A stretch of 64,000 nt of DNA, taken from contig NC_056544.1 of assembly GCF_910596095.1 (NCBI RefSeq), positions 9,905,155 through 9,969,154 on the forward strand, read 5' to 3'. The position numbers were made by a program, and so were the translations under genes. This document shows, in pieces, positions 49,701 to 60,259 of the stretch. Under the pieces are notes generated by a model. That model did no database searches. It was not told the DNA's origin and saw only the letters and a program-made list of their open reading frames with translations. The stretch comes from Thunnus maccoyii (Eukaryota > Chordata > Actinopteri > Scombriformes > Scombridae). Within the stretch, counting starts at the first letter, position 1. Each line of letters begins with the position of its first letter.

Positions 49701-52700
49701 ACAGTATCAGTATGTAGTGACTGTTTCAGGTATGTGCTGAGCAGATCATTTCATAGATGAAAACCACCCTCTGGTGGACAAACTGTGTAAGGGCAATATC
49801 ATTTCTAACATACCTATAACAATACTGTATAGTATTTTCGGTATTTTTAATCTGCAACTATTTGTTACTAATTGATAAAGAGGTTCTGATACGATTTTTC
49901 CCCTCCTAATACCGATTCCAATACCTGAACTTGCGTATTTGCCGATACCGAATACCGATCTGATACCATTGTGTTAAAAAAACATTTTGACAGCTGTATA
50001 CTACTAACCCTGTATGGATGTGATATGATTGCTATCTTTTGTGTGATGCTTCTTCAAATGCTTTATAAGACTGCTGATGTTGAAATTGGCAACACTAGTG
50101 TCACCCCTCAAAACTAAAGCCTTGCATACTGTACACATTGTCCTTTTTACGATGGGACTTTCCAGTGTAAAATATTGCCAAATTGCTGACATTTTGCTAA
50201 CGACTAACATTACACTATTTATCGGAGATCAATTCTTCTTCACTGCTCTAAAACAGTTGTTGCCAGTGGCTGCACATTGCATCTTGCTTTGTAAGCTGCT
50301 GTGTTTTACTGGTATCGGTATTGGAACAATTCTACTAATCAACTGATAGATGTGCTGATACGAATACATCTGTGATAAGTTAATATCTGCTAATAATTTT
50401 TATCCACGTTAGCAACAAGACATTTCCACTTTGATCCAGACTGAAATATCTAAACAACTATTGGATGGATTGTCATGAAATCACATACAGACATTCATGG
50501 TCCCCAGAGGTTGACTCCTAATCACTTTGGTGATCTCCTGCCTTTTCCCTTGCGCCGCCATGAGGGAGACGTTTTTGGTTGTGAGTTCAATATCTCCACA
50601 TCCATTTATCGATGGTTGGCAGAAAATTTGTTAAAGGTGTTCATAGTCTCCTCAGGATGAATTGTGATAACTTTGGTGATGCCCTGACTTCCTCTGGCTC
50701 CATCATTTGGTCAAAATCAGCTTGTCCAATACTTTGGTTTACGACCAAATACCTGCAAAACTAATGATATTCCCATCCACCTCAGCTGTATTTTGTGTTT
50801 AGTGCTAATTAGCACGTTAGAATGCTACCTCGTTAAACTAAGATGATGAACATGGTAAACATTATACTTGCTGAACATCAGCATGTCAGCATGCTGACAC
50901 AAGGCACAGTGGTGCTTAGCCTTGCAGAACTGCTAGTGTGGCTTTAGACTCACGTTTATTTTGTAAGTGGTGCTTTCCATGATCTTTTTTTAGATAAATC
51001 TTTGGAAGAAGGCTGGCTGTACGCCAGTTTTAATATCAAACTGGTTTGATCAATCACCACTTGTAATAATAAGTAGTCGTGACAAACTAAACTAAAAGAC
51101 GACCTCTGTGACACATGTCTGAAAACAGTTTGGCCCCACAGTGAAAAAATTAAATAATAATTAAATACTGGTTCATTGACAGATTGTAAAATTCTTCTTT
51201 AACTTTGTAATAATATTATAAATAATTTAACATAAAGATTTAATAGAACATTACACTACAAATACTTTTTTCAGTTAATTTATTAATAGAATTTAAAATT
51301 GTTGATTTCATCCAAGTATCCATCTGTTTGCACCTTTCTTCATGGCAGACACAGTATGTAGTAACACTCCCCCCTGCAGACACATACAGTAATGTCACTA
51401 TGAAGCGGGCGGAGCCAGAGATCATTTCAGAGATATCTCCCCGCCTCCTGTCAGCTCCTCTTTCTTCTCCAGCCGACGGTTCATGTTTCTTTCTTCTAAA
51501 TGTGGTCACAGTTACGCCACTAACTGCCTCCGGTCCTTACGGTGGCCTTCTCTCCGTCGCTGCCGATGAAGCGGTCTGTGCTCACAGACAAATCATGCCG
51601 TGTACGTTTTCCTATAAACCACCGTGCTGCCCCGAAGAGGCGACCCGGCATGCGACCTGTGACCCGCCGTTCTCCCATCGGACACGCCGCAGGTAACAGC
51701 AGGCTGCTGGGTCCATGCTGTACTCCACATGCACAGTACCTGTTGCTGTGTCTGCAAAAAATTAATTCAGAGGGAGTCAAAGGAGTCTGATCAAAGAATC
51801 ATGCGACTAATCAAAGCTTTTTATATTGATTCATGGTGGAAGATGTTGCAGGTATTTTTCTCGGTGTTTTACATGCTGTTGGGATTGCTGGCTGTTTGCC
51901 ATTTGACACATTACCACATCTACACTGAATATAACAAAACACATTATATGCATCAACTTGGATCTGTCGTGTCGCCTGCAGCCAAGCTTCTCTCCTTTTA
52001 AACTCAGTGGTCTGACCTAGATTGGAGTTATAATGTAATGACAGGTCATTTTATATCATCTGTCCTAGATTCCAGTGGTGAGCTGAGGACAGGTGGCTCG
52101 ACCGACAATATTTCACTTTTTTTTTTTTAATTTAATTCATCATTTGTTTCAAAGGGAGATTCTTGTTCCTCTGCATGTTTTCCAATGTTCTCTGCTTTTA
52201 TTATCTTTTAATGAAAAAGGCAAGAAAGCAGAACTATGTCGAGAGCAGAGAAATGGTTTTCCCTATGAGGTTTTGAATCCTTAAACAAACCCCGGAAACT
52301 ATGAGATTAATTCTAACATGAACTTATCTGTCTCTTCTTTTTTTACAGTGCCTCTGGAACCAATGTTGTTGCCATTGATAATAAAATTGAACAGGCAATG
52401 GTGAGTACTCCGTTCACCAGTGATTATACACCTGCTGAGTAAAATGCTGCCTCACATTTCAGCTTAAAATGTATCAAGGTACTCAGTTAAATAGGAAGAC
52501 AGGCACATTTTTCAGAATTTTAAGTCATTTGGGTCATTTTCCTACTTAATATTCTTGGAAAGAGTTGAAGAACTATAAGCTTTTTATATTCTGTTTGTCT
52601 TTGCCTTAAAGCATAAACACACTGTTCCACTGAATGCACAGCTAGAACGAATACATGAAAAACTGTAGCCTTAAGCCCAGAGCTTCTCTCTGACGTCCTT

Positions 52701-53194
52701 GTCGGGTGCGTGTTGTAACAGTATATATAAAGTTATATGACTGCTCTGCCTCCTGTCAGATACTATATGTTGTTGACACAGTGGCACATTTCATGTCCTG
52801 CTCTCCTCTCCTCCAGGACCTGGTGAAAAGCCATCTGATGTATGCGGTGCGTGAAGAGGTGGAGGTCTTAAAGGAGCAGATCAAGGAGCTGTTTGAGAGG
52901 AACTCTGTGCTGGAGAGGGAGAACGCTGTGTTGAAATCTCTGGCCAACAGCGAGCAGCTGTCTCAGCTGCCTGCCCAGTCGGCCACCAGCTCCGGCACCA
53001 CGCCCCCCCTGCAAGGACTCAGCCAGCCTCAGGCGCTGTCCCAGCAGCAGGCCCAGCAGCAGGCCCAGCCTCCACTTCAAGCTCAGCCGCAGTCGCAGTC
53101 GCACCCCCAGCTCCAACCCCACCCCAAACCCCAGCAGCTCCAGACTCAGCTCGATCCCAGCCAACAGCTGCAACCCAACGTCACCTCCGCTTGA
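32293..53194 (+). CDS. tsc22d2: TSC22 domain family protein 2, long isoform
   Basis: TSC22 proteins dimerise through a TSC box and leucine zipper; long isoforms take part in growth control and WNK-linked volume signalling. Exons 32293-34166, 52349-52400 and 52817-53194 give 767 residues. [17 protein letters not shown] and the following [14 protein letters not shown] match the conserved N-terminal box of TSC22D2. A second conserved box ([20 protein letters not shown]) lies near residue 169. The middle is Gln/Pro/Ser/Ala-rich with polyglutamine runs near residues 267, 358 and 390, and is probably disordered. Exon 2 encodes [17 protein letters not shown]; exon 3 opens with the TSC box [20 protein letters not shown], then the zipper, then a Gln/Pro-rich tail. 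Intron 1 is about 18 kb. It lies head-to-head with pfn2, as I recall in human 3q25. Confidence 0.93.
34449..34730 (+). repeat. Intronic duplicated segment, copy 1
   Basis: ATTTCTACATTTCCTC, TGTTTATTTTGTCTGCCCCC, ACACAACAACAAAAT, GCACATGCACCCAGTTA, TTGCACAACCTGGAACAATT and GTAGTTGTCTCTGCAAGT occur in this order here and again at 36879-37190. Confidence 0.8.
36879..37190 (+). repeat. Intronic duplicated segment, copy 2
   Basis: This is a second copy of 34449-34730 in the same orientation, about 2.4 kb downstream in tsc22d2 intron 1. It has roughly 85% identity by eye and one insertion of about 25 bases. Confidence 0.8.
37725..37750. repeat. (GT)n microsatellite
   Basis: An uninterrupted GT run of about 26 bases in tsc22d2 intron 1. 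Confidence 0.95.
41368..41412. repeat. (GT)n microsatellite
   Basis: A GT run of about 30 bases followed by an imperfect GTAT extension, in tsc22d2 intron 1. Confidence 0.95.
43271..43306. repeat. (CA)n microsatellite
   Basis: A CA run with one T interruption, in tsc22d2 intron 1. Confidence 0.95.
44042..44387. mobile_element. MITE with 36-bp inverted ends and TTAA borders
   Basis: The left end TTAAAGGTGCAGTGTGTAG and the right end (read on the other strand) TTAAAGGACCAGTGTGTAG continue in both cases with AATTTAGTGGCATCTAG, giving inverted repeats of about 36 bp. The element is 346 bp and has no coding capacity. TTAA at both borders fits a TTAA-targeting (piggyBac-type) non-autonomous element, although TTAA could belong to the ends themselves. 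I recognise the end sequence as abundant in percomorph genomes. Confidence 0.85.
44296..44319 (+). repeat. Five tandem GGGGA units, G-quadruplex-capable
   Basis: Four or more G4 tracts separated by single A bases lie inside the MITE, satisfying the usual G-quadruplex pattern on the plus strand. Confidence 0.85.
44845..45368 (+). repeat. Dispersed teleost repeat (GACATCACCCATTGG type)
   Basis: The markers are GTGACATCACCCATTGGTTT, TTTTGAAGCTCAAAGTGGGC, GCCGTCACCATCTTGG, GGTCTATGGGGATTGACTC, CAAGTGGCCATTCGAGGAAC and TTTTTGGCACTTCTGCATTG. I know this block from many percomorph genomes as an interspersed element. Its class is unclear to me. Confidence 0.65.
46470..47440. repeat. Possible dispersed repeat rich in ACTAAAA motifs
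   Basis: GACGAGACTAAAATAAAAACTT near the left and GATAAGACTAAAATGCTCAGAC, GTGAACTAAAACTTGACTC and AAATATGATAAAAACTAA near the right resemble a common fish repeat. The middle (46640-46980) has an (AG)n run at 46736-46770 and other sequence, so the element may be interrupted. Confidence 0.4.
46736..46770. repeat. (AG)n microsatellite
   Basis: An AG run of about 34 bases. Confidence 0.95.
48044..48285 (+). repeat. Dispersed teleost repeat, family U, copy 3
   Basis: TTTTCAAGCAAATATGAC, then AGTAAACTGAATATTATG, then GAACAAGCAATTTGAAAAC, then GACCGAACAATTAATTAGAT follow the order seen in the copies at 23950 and 60985. Confidence 0.7.
49860..50360 (-). mobile_element. Remnant of a hAT-type DNA transposon
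   Basis: The minus strand at 50210-50004 encodes a BED-type zinc finger: [37 protein letters not shown]. The Cys-x2-Cys and His residues are in BED positions. Flanking TACCGAT/ATCGGTA motifs (49905-49960 and 50312-50325) are typical of hAT non-coding ends. No transposase catalytic core follows, so this is an incomplete, inactive copy in tsc22d2 intron 1. Confidence 0.8.
50405..50960 (+). repeat. Dispersed teleost repeat (ACTATTGGATGGATTG type)
   Basis: AACAACTATTGGATGGATTG, CAGACATTCATGGTCCCCAG, CCAATACTTTGGTTTACGAC, CAAATACCTGCAAAACTAAT, TTTAGTGCTAATTAGCA and GATGAACATGGTAAACATTA occur in the order I know from an extremely abundant percomorph interspersed repeat. Confidence 0.8.
51400..51692 (+). 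CDS. tsc22d2: Likely alternative first exon of tsc22d2 (short isoform)
   Basis: A CpG-rich stretch (about 51400-51700) inside the intron contains an open frame from ATG 51400 to a good splice donor (CCGCAG, then GTAACA) at 51693. The exon leaves two bases (AG), exactly the phase and bases left by the main first exon. Splicing to 52349 therefore makes Ser and continues [11 protein letters not shown] in frame. The resulting protein would have 240 residues with the whole TSC box and zipper. Short isoforms from internal promoters are well known in TSC22D1, D3 and D4. The encoded 97 residues ([17 protein letters not shown]...) are not ones I recognise. Confidence 0.5.
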
Positions 53195-54890
53195 AGTGCA
53201 TCTGCCCTGCTTCGCATAGGGCAGAAAAAAAAAAGAAAAGAAAAAAGAAGAGCATCTTCTCTACAACTTATTACAATTAGTGTATGTGAAATTAAAAAGA
53301 AGAAAAAAAAACAAACTTTGTCTTCTTAGCCACCAGCTTGACCACAAAGTACAGTGCTTGTGAGTGTGCGTGCGTGCGTGCGTGTGTATGTGTGTCCATG
53401 TCAGGGTGAGTTCGCAAACAGGCGTGACTGTGAATCGGTGTCGGAATGTAAGTGTGTATGCATCTGTACTGTGGGCCTTTCCAGTGTTAATGCAATCATC
53501 GAGAGAGAGACAGAGAGACTTGGATAGAGAGAGAAAGTGTGTGTAGAGACAGAGTGTCAGGGAAGGTTCTGGGTGTTTATTTGGATCTTGGCCAGCTTCC
53601 CGGATTGGTTGACCGCTGGGTCCAAGCTTGTGGGACAGGATGCTTCTTCTCAGACGAAGCCTGAGCCAGACCGACCCGCGACCTGACCTGAAACCTGCTT
53701 TCAACCCACGGGTGTGGAAAGGGAGGAGTTCGCATCACATAAGGGACAAACAGGAGTGATTGTCAAAAGAGAGCGATATTTTTTTAAATGAGATAATTGA
53801 GTGGGGTAAAGGGGCATTTTTAGCCTTGCTGTTTCATGTTATAACGTAAGAAGTGGGAGAGAGAGAGAGAGAGAGAGTCTGTTTTTTCGGAGCGCTACCG
53901 CTGCCGTTACTTTCACATGAAGTCCAACCCTTGCATCAGTCTTTTTTTGAGTTCTACTGTTAAGTGTTTTATTTATTACGGGGCTGCTATTTTCATAAAT
54001 GAACAATTTCACGAAACCTGCTTAACAGTAGCCCGTTGACTTATTTCCTCTTTTCCTTTACAGTGTTTCAAACGATAGGCCACACTTCCCAGGGGCAATG
54101 CTTTATATGGAATTGCTAAAAAAAAAAAAAAAAAATGTGGGCAAAAAGAAATTCTGACAAATGTTTAACACTAACTCAAATTTTACGCTGCAGTTGCCAA
54201 TTCATAGCTCAAGTCAAGATCCAGTATGAATGTACATTTTTTTTGTATAGTATAAAGTATTAAGAGCCTTGATGGGTGACTCTTCACCTGTTGATATCAA
54301 ATCTTAACGTGAGTCAACAGAAGGCATTTGATGAAGATTGAATTCTGTTGCTAGTTAATCTAAGAGTGAATTTAGTATTGCCATACCCCCCTTCCTTACT
54401 TCATGTTTTTTTTTCTCCAATGTTTTTCCTGAGGGGGCCAGGGGGGGAAAAGCTGTGAAATCATTCAACCTACTTTGTAACCAAAGATGCAAAGCTGTGT
54501 AAATTGATTACTTTTAAATGCACACTCATGTTTTTGTTTTTTTTTTTTTGTTACTTCCTCCATCACAAAATATTTTGTTGCTGTTCAGCATGTTCTGCAT
54601 GATCTGTAATCTTCAAACCACTTTCTTACCTCATTTTTATTCAGCACTCTTATTGTAAGATAGTCTGTGAACAGTGTAAATGGGGGTGAGGGGGGGGGGG
54701 GGAAACGATGTCGAGCAGAGTGTTGGCGGCGGCAGAGAGAAAAATAACCTAGTGTTACTGACACTAGTCACAGAAAATGAAGTGAGCCATGTTTTGTTCA
54801 TTTAAATGGTGTTTGAATTTCATATGCCAATAGTTTTGTTACATTGCAAATTTTAATGTATTTAAATAAAAGCAATATTCAGATTCCAAA
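53195..54890 (+). other. 3' UTR of tsc22d2
   Basis: About 1.7 kb follows the stop, with (GA)n at 53857-53878, poly(G) near 54690, several poly(A)/poly(T) runs, and an AATAAA at 54865-54870 that probably ends the transcript. Confidence 0.65.
54865..54870 (+). terminator. Poly(A) signal of tsc22d2
   Basis: AATAAA in TTTAAATAAAAGC, about 330 bases from the opposing fyttd1 signal at 55200-55205. The two genes end tail-to-tail. Confidence 0.65.
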
Positions 54891-55199
54891 GTGTGTCTGT
54901 TTTTTGTCAAATCTAATAGTTGTACGGACATTTGAAACCTTTTACTGTTCACTGGGAAACCACCTGAAAAAGATGAACTTGTGGAAGCTCAGAGTGTTCT
55001 TGATAAAGCATCACATGTTTCCTCTTTCTCCTGTTCATAAACCCGACAGCCACACCGGGATGCAATTTACAGATTCAAAGAATATGTTTCACAGCTTGAT
55101 GGTACTGTTTGATGACAAGAGAAGACAGCAGTTTGAAACAAACTAATCTCAAGCTACAGTAAATATACACTTTTTTTTTTTTTTTACAAGAGAAACTCA

Positions 55200-55205
55200 T
55201 TTATT
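55200..55205 (-). terminator. Poly(A) signal of fyttd1
   Basis: TTTATT on the plus strand reads AATAAA on the minus strand. The 3' UTR would be about 480 bases (55180-55663). Confidence 0.6.
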
Positions 55206-55663
55206 TGAATAAACATTACAAAACAATTCTCAAAAATGTCAAAAAAGGTACTCAGGACATACATGCCTCCATAGCAAATACATAGCAATCTTCTCTGAAA
55301 AGAAATACTTTCAAGCAGTCTTCAAAATAGTGTCAACAGTTCCATGTCCAAAGAGGATAAAATGACTCTATCCCGGTATTGGACATCCACAACACACACA
55401 GCTGAGTACAATGATATGAACAGAGAATGGGAACTGATTTAAAACAAACTCTTCCAGTGACACTTGCACACTTGAGTTCTCACAGTAGAGCAATTGTGCA
55501 CTCTGTACTCATTTGTCCCACAGTTGCTCTCCCTCCTGTTAGTAAAGTCAATTAGTGGGTCAGCACGTACCATCCATCCATAGAAGGGTGGGGTTCACTG
55601 CGCAGGTCTGGGCAGGACAAAAAAAGGGCTTCAGAGTATTATTAGTCACCCTCTTCTTGCCGT

Positions 55664-58600
55664 CTAACCCACCGTAACGAATCGGCTGCCTTTGCCACTC
55701 TGTGCTGTGGCGGTGCGCTGATCTTTTAGGATACGGAATCGCTCATTCAAGGTCATCGATGTCTGCTGTGGATAGAAATAAAAATAAAAAATGCAGGGGA
55801 GACGTGTTAGCATATGATGCTCAATCGATCTAAATTTTGAGTTCTGTAATTGCTGGTGAACCTCGTTCATGAACACATGTCCAATGATCTGTGAGCATTC
55901 AGCCATACAGAAATCGAGGTGGCATGCTCTCACCGGTTTCCCAACACTGTTGATGTCAAATTGGAGAGGCACTCCTTTTGGTATTTTCTTCTCCACAGTT
56001 TCCACCTTGACAGAAGCAGAGCTGGCAGTTGGGGGATGCAAGGTCCAAGCGGTGGGAGGCCTACGGAGAAGTAACGGAGAAGTTTAATATGAATAAAAAC
56101 AGTGATTCCCTAAATGATGTCTTAAACCAGTGTGTAAGGATTCTGCAGGGTTTGTGTTGACTGATACGTACTCCGGCTGGGTCCTGGCTGTGGGGTTGTC
56201 AATTGAAACAGTCAAGATTCCATTGTTGGTTGTTGATGTACGCCACCTAGTGGATAAACAGAAAAGGTGTAAGGTATCTCACAGACACCACAGACACTGA
56301 CCCTGAAATGGCAAACAATGGTCTTCTTGCCCCTCCAAATGATTCATATCCGCAGTGCAGTTTCCTCTCCCTCACACAAGCACGTACAACAGTGAGTGAC
56401 ACAAGGAGTCAAGACACTTTGACAACTAAAGCCAATACAGACTGTGAGGTGTAAGAAAACTCACTGGCGAGTTCTGACTGGAGGAGCACGAGGAATTGGT
56501 TTTTGCACCTGGGCTTGTACCTGAGATGTGGAGCAAAGGACAAGACACAAGAATTAACACAGTGAGGCGTTGACAGCGCACACAGGAAATCCTCAACACT
56601 TTCAGTTTTAATCTGCAGATAAATGTATCAACTCTCAAGGTCAACGCGTGAACATCTCGTACTTTGAGTCCTCTGCGGAAAAGAAATGTGGCCTGGCGCG
56701 CTTCCCTCTGAGTCTGCTGGACAGGCGGCAGCGGCCTGCATGAGCGGAACACAAAAGACTGCATTGAAAAACAGCTGTGTAATCAATGTAGGTCTATCAC
56801 AGTTCATTGTGTGTAATAGTGTATGCGCAGTGCAGTTAAACCCAAACGTATCACTTTATGTGGTTATGTCTTCACTCCTCTCTACCAGTGTGCAAACAAA
56901 CTTCTTCAGAATACTTGCAACTTCAAACTAAATGTAAATAAATGCAACATATCCCAACAACACTGTTCTCCATTCTTTCACAGAGAAAAAACACATTGTC
57001 ACAGTGCACCGTGGGACTGTATACAAGTTGTTGTGAGGTGTACTCACCGCCGTCGCAGCTGAAATGGTCTCCTGACTGCTGGTGCGTTCTGGGTTCTCTG
57101 TAAATCGGGCTGCCTGTACGGCCGCCTCTGGACCTCTGGCTTCCTGTACTGGGTTTCAGTGCGTTGAATGAACGGCCTTGTTCTCTGTCTCATTTTCTGA
57201 AAAGGGAGGTGCAGTGGATGATCTTTAATATAGATATAGGCAAAGGGGAAATGCTTGAAAAACCAAATGCTACTACATCCTGCTGAGTGAGATAAAGGAT
57301 CAAAACAAAAAGGTAATTTTAAGTTGTTTGGTTAAAAATAGAAATCCACTTTTTTTTAACTTCAGTTTAACTTTGATAACAACTAAAAGAAAGTAAAAAC
57401 CATAACTGAATATTTAGTAGGTAAATCAGCTAACAATCATGTGCTCACATTCAAGATGGAAAAACAGAAACAAAAAAAGACTAAGGATGTTGTGGATTCA
57501 GCAACAGCTGATCATTCTGCAATGACGGGCAGCAAAATGGACAACTTTCTAGAGCAGTTTGGACAAGACAACAGGAGGAGAGGATATCAAAAGGCGGCTG
57601 CTGATGTCTGTTGCCAGGCAACAGTATGTGGAGAAAATTCTGCCTCTGGGTGTGACAGAGGTCAGGCAGATCCAGGTCATCAAAGCAGGAGGAGTACAGT
57701 GTGCTTGATTGTAGACAAGGCAAGAAAGACTAGCTTTTGTTACCAGTGTAACAAATAATGATGCAGATGTTTTTGTAAAGTATTTCAGCTCTGTGCTTTT
57801 TGAGTCTTTCTTTGTCATCTAGTGTAGGAATAAGGTCTTGCAGAAGTGGATCAAGCTTCAGTACAATGCCAGCACTGCATAGACAAAGTTTCATTGTAGA
57901 CTCAATATTCAATGTTTAATCTTTGGTACGGTTTCTTCCCTTTTTTCATTTTACTTTCTCTGTACTTTGGTTGTTAAATGTTTCTTTTTTTAAAGAAACA
58001 GGTGAGTTTTATACACTTGTCATTTCACCAGGAGAAAAGGATTTGCTCTACTAGTTTGGAGTTGACATACTATTTTAGGGCTGCACAAAGTACTTGAACA
58101 TTGCTTTAGAAAGATGTATGTAACGCTGTATCAGTGTTTGCATTTGTCAGTCGGACACAAGAGATACCCTAACCGTTTAAAGTATGCTCCATGTCAGATT
58201 TCTCAATATATTTTGCCTGCTTGCTGTACTTACATCTTACACCATCACAGAGACACAGTCAGGGGCAGCCTGTGGCATAGGACACATAGGTGGTCACCTA
58301 GGGCGCCAAACAACTGGGATGTTTTACTTTTCTTTTTTTTTTTAATATAAGGCAACGCCAGGGGTGGGCTAATGGGGCTTAAGCCCTGCAAGTTTTCAGC
58401 AAAGCCCCAAATCTTTTGCTGTCCATCACACATGGCGTTTTTGCTACCAAAACCAAAATCATAGCTGCACAAGAACCAATGTGTTTTGAACAGATTTGTC
58501 AGAACAAAGCACAGATGGACTGGAAAACCCCTTCCCTGTGTAGTTTTTATGCTGAGGGACAGAGCTAAGTTGTAAAAACTAAGTGCTCACCAATTGCTAA

Positions 58601-59549
58601 CTTTACAATAGTGTTATTTACTATATATGGCAGCGCATTTAGTGCGTGTGAGCATGCATCCTGTGTCTATGTGCCTGTGCAAATTGATTATAAAACGTTA
58701 ACACTATGTTAGAAAACAAGTGTCTCAATCTAAAATCTCACCTAGGGCACCAACATAGTCAGGACCAGCCCTGGACACAGTCTGGAGGATGGGTATATAG
58801 TGATGAATCCTATATTCTGAGCAATCGAGATCTGTGCAGAAGGGCCGGTGCTGCTAGTGGTCTACAATGAAGTTTCAGGCAAATGTCAGAGGATAATATC
58901 AGTGCGTGGCTTGCTGTGCACTGCAGTATGTCCTGTAGTACCTGGTTGATTGCTGCTCTGTTGAGTGTGCCGACTCGTTTGAGCAGGGCAGCTGGCCTCC
59001 TGGCTGCCAGCCCAGTGATAACCCCCTGACCCCGCCGTCGACCCGGGAGGGGAGGGACCCTTCTGTTTCTTAATTTGGATGCTCCTCCTCGGGACACGCC
59101 ACCTCCTGTTAAAGATAATATTAGCTACATTACACATGCACAGAGATGAATCGCCAGGAAAAAAAAAATAAACAACAGGGTTGGTACAAACCTCTTTGGA
59201 CTGGTCCACCAGTCCTCGACGAAACTCCCTTCCCCTGGGTTAACAGGCCTTTCTTCTTCACTGGTCGGCGGTTCATGGTGGCCTGTCTTCTTTTTAACTG
59301 TTGCTCTTTTTTGTTCAACCGAATGATGTCATCTGTTAAAAGTTATCACACGAGCAATGATAAACGTCTGAATCCTCAAATGATCTAGCTGAGTAACTGT
59401 TAAGTTAGCTAACATTAACGATAGCTAACGTTAGTAGCTACTTTATTTCTGTAACGTTTTATGTCGAGGACCTTACCTAGTGACATGTCGACTTTATCGG
59501 GAACCGCTGGTTTTCTCCCCCGACCTGCTGTAAAATCACCCCTGTTCAT
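55664..59549 (-). CDS. fyttd1: UAP56-interacting factor (UIF), nine exons
   Basis: UIF is a nuclear mRNA export adaptor that binds the helicase UAP56 and hands mRNA to NXF1. Exons 59549-59477, 59332-59192, 59105-58942, 57196-57048, 56735-56663, 56520-56465, 56246-56172, 56060-55934 and 55765-55664 give 319 residues; I recall the human protein as 318. The UAP56-binding motif is clear across exons 1-2 (DKVDMSLDDIIRLNKKEQQ). Exon 3 is Arg/Gly-rich and contains GVITGLAARR. Later exons carry RQATFLFRRGLK, WRTSTTNNGILTVSIDNP, KKIPKGVPLQFDINSVGK and the C-terminus MTLNERFRILKDQ...GSRFVTVG, all UIF hallmarks. It shares a promoter region with phr. Intron 3 (57197-58941) holds repeat fragments. Confidence 0.95.
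57197..58941. other. fyttd1 intron 3
   Basis: The plus-strand open frame at 57441-57758 (begins FKMEKQKQKKTKDVVDSA) is hydrophilic and could be a decayed mobile-element fragment, but I cannot assign it. CACCTAGGGCGCCAA at 58290 and CACCTAGGGCACCAA at 58740 look like two direct-orientation fragments of one dispersed repeat, the second followed by CAGGACCAGCCCTGG. Confidence 0.35.
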
Positions 59550-59707
59550 ACTTAAAAAAACCGACAGACGACACCGGGGGCAACAAGAAACACAACAGCA
59601 GTTGGTACCCTGGCTAACTGCTCGTCCCCTCTAAAGCTACGGCAGACCGAACAAACCTCCTCCTAACGTAAACTGCGCCGCGCATGCCCTGTAAAGACAG
59701 TACAGCT

Positions 59708-59727
59708 GCATTGTGGGAAATGTAGTT
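59708..59727 (-). promoter_or_regulatory. ZNF143/Staf-type (SBS) motif
   Basis: Read on the minus strand the site is AACTACATTTCCCACAATGC, close to the known ACTACAATTCCCAGAATGC consensus bound by ZNF143 and THAP11. This motif is frequent in vertebrate bidirectional housekeeping promoters. It lies about 160 bases upstream of the fyttd1 ATG. Confidence 0.7.
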
Positions 59728-59880
59728 CAACCCAACAAAAACACAGTGTTACAAAACCTGAACATCAGCGTGCTCATGTAACTGGTTGTGTAAAGGGGAA
59801 AGACGACAGTGTTTCTGTGGCTGGGCTGCTACTTCCTTGGCCTCAAATCTATCTCACATTAGAGTTTTGGCAGTTTAACT

Positions 59881-59888
59881 TTACATAA
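59881..59888 (+). promoter_or_regulatory. D-box (PAR-bZIP site) upstream of phr
   Basis: TTACATAA, the reverse complement of TTATGTAA, is a full match to the D-box consensus TTAYRTAA. D-boxes bound by Tef-family factors drive light-induced transcription of fish photolyase and clock genes. A one-mismatch second site, TCATGTAA, lies at 59774-59781. Confidence 0.55.
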
Positions 59889-60259
59889 CTTGGTACTTTT
59901 AGTTTTTGCACCCTGTATGTTGCATTGCTTTTGTAGGAGGTAAGTGAAACACCGTTTCTATGAATGAAGGGATTCCAGTGTCGTCGTGTTGTTAGCCAGT
60001 TTACCTTAATATGAAAACTGCCTGTGTTTCTTGATGTATATTTATTTCTTCACAATTTTGTCTTACATTTGTAGTTTTTTTCTGTTTTGCAAACGGCCGC
60101 CGAGTTTTATCGAGCTTTTCACAACTCTCACTGTGGTTTACCTGCAGCTCACCTTTTTCGTCTTCACCGAGGCTGTACCTGAGGCTTGTTATCCACAATA
60201 GACAGAGGCCCGGCTCAGTTTTCTCCTGCCTTACCAACTCATTCACCAGTGAAAACACC

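Larger units (their letters stand above)
59550..60259. promoter_or_regulatory. Shared upstream region of fyttd1 and phr
   Basis: The two start codons face away from each other across 710 bases. The fyttd1 side (59560-59700) is CpG-rich. A ZNF143-type site lies at 59708-59727 and a D-box at 59881-59888. No TATA box is clear. It probably works as a bidirectional promoter, with the phr 5' UTR occupying part of 59940-60259. Confidence 0.6.

Noticed and set aside
57441-57758. A 105-residue plus-strand frame in fyttd1 intron 3
   Set aside because: It is hydrophilic and begins with a Lys-rich stretch that could recall a mobile-element ORF, but no domain is recognisable and there is no promoter or splice context. 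It is kept only as a note in the intron entry.
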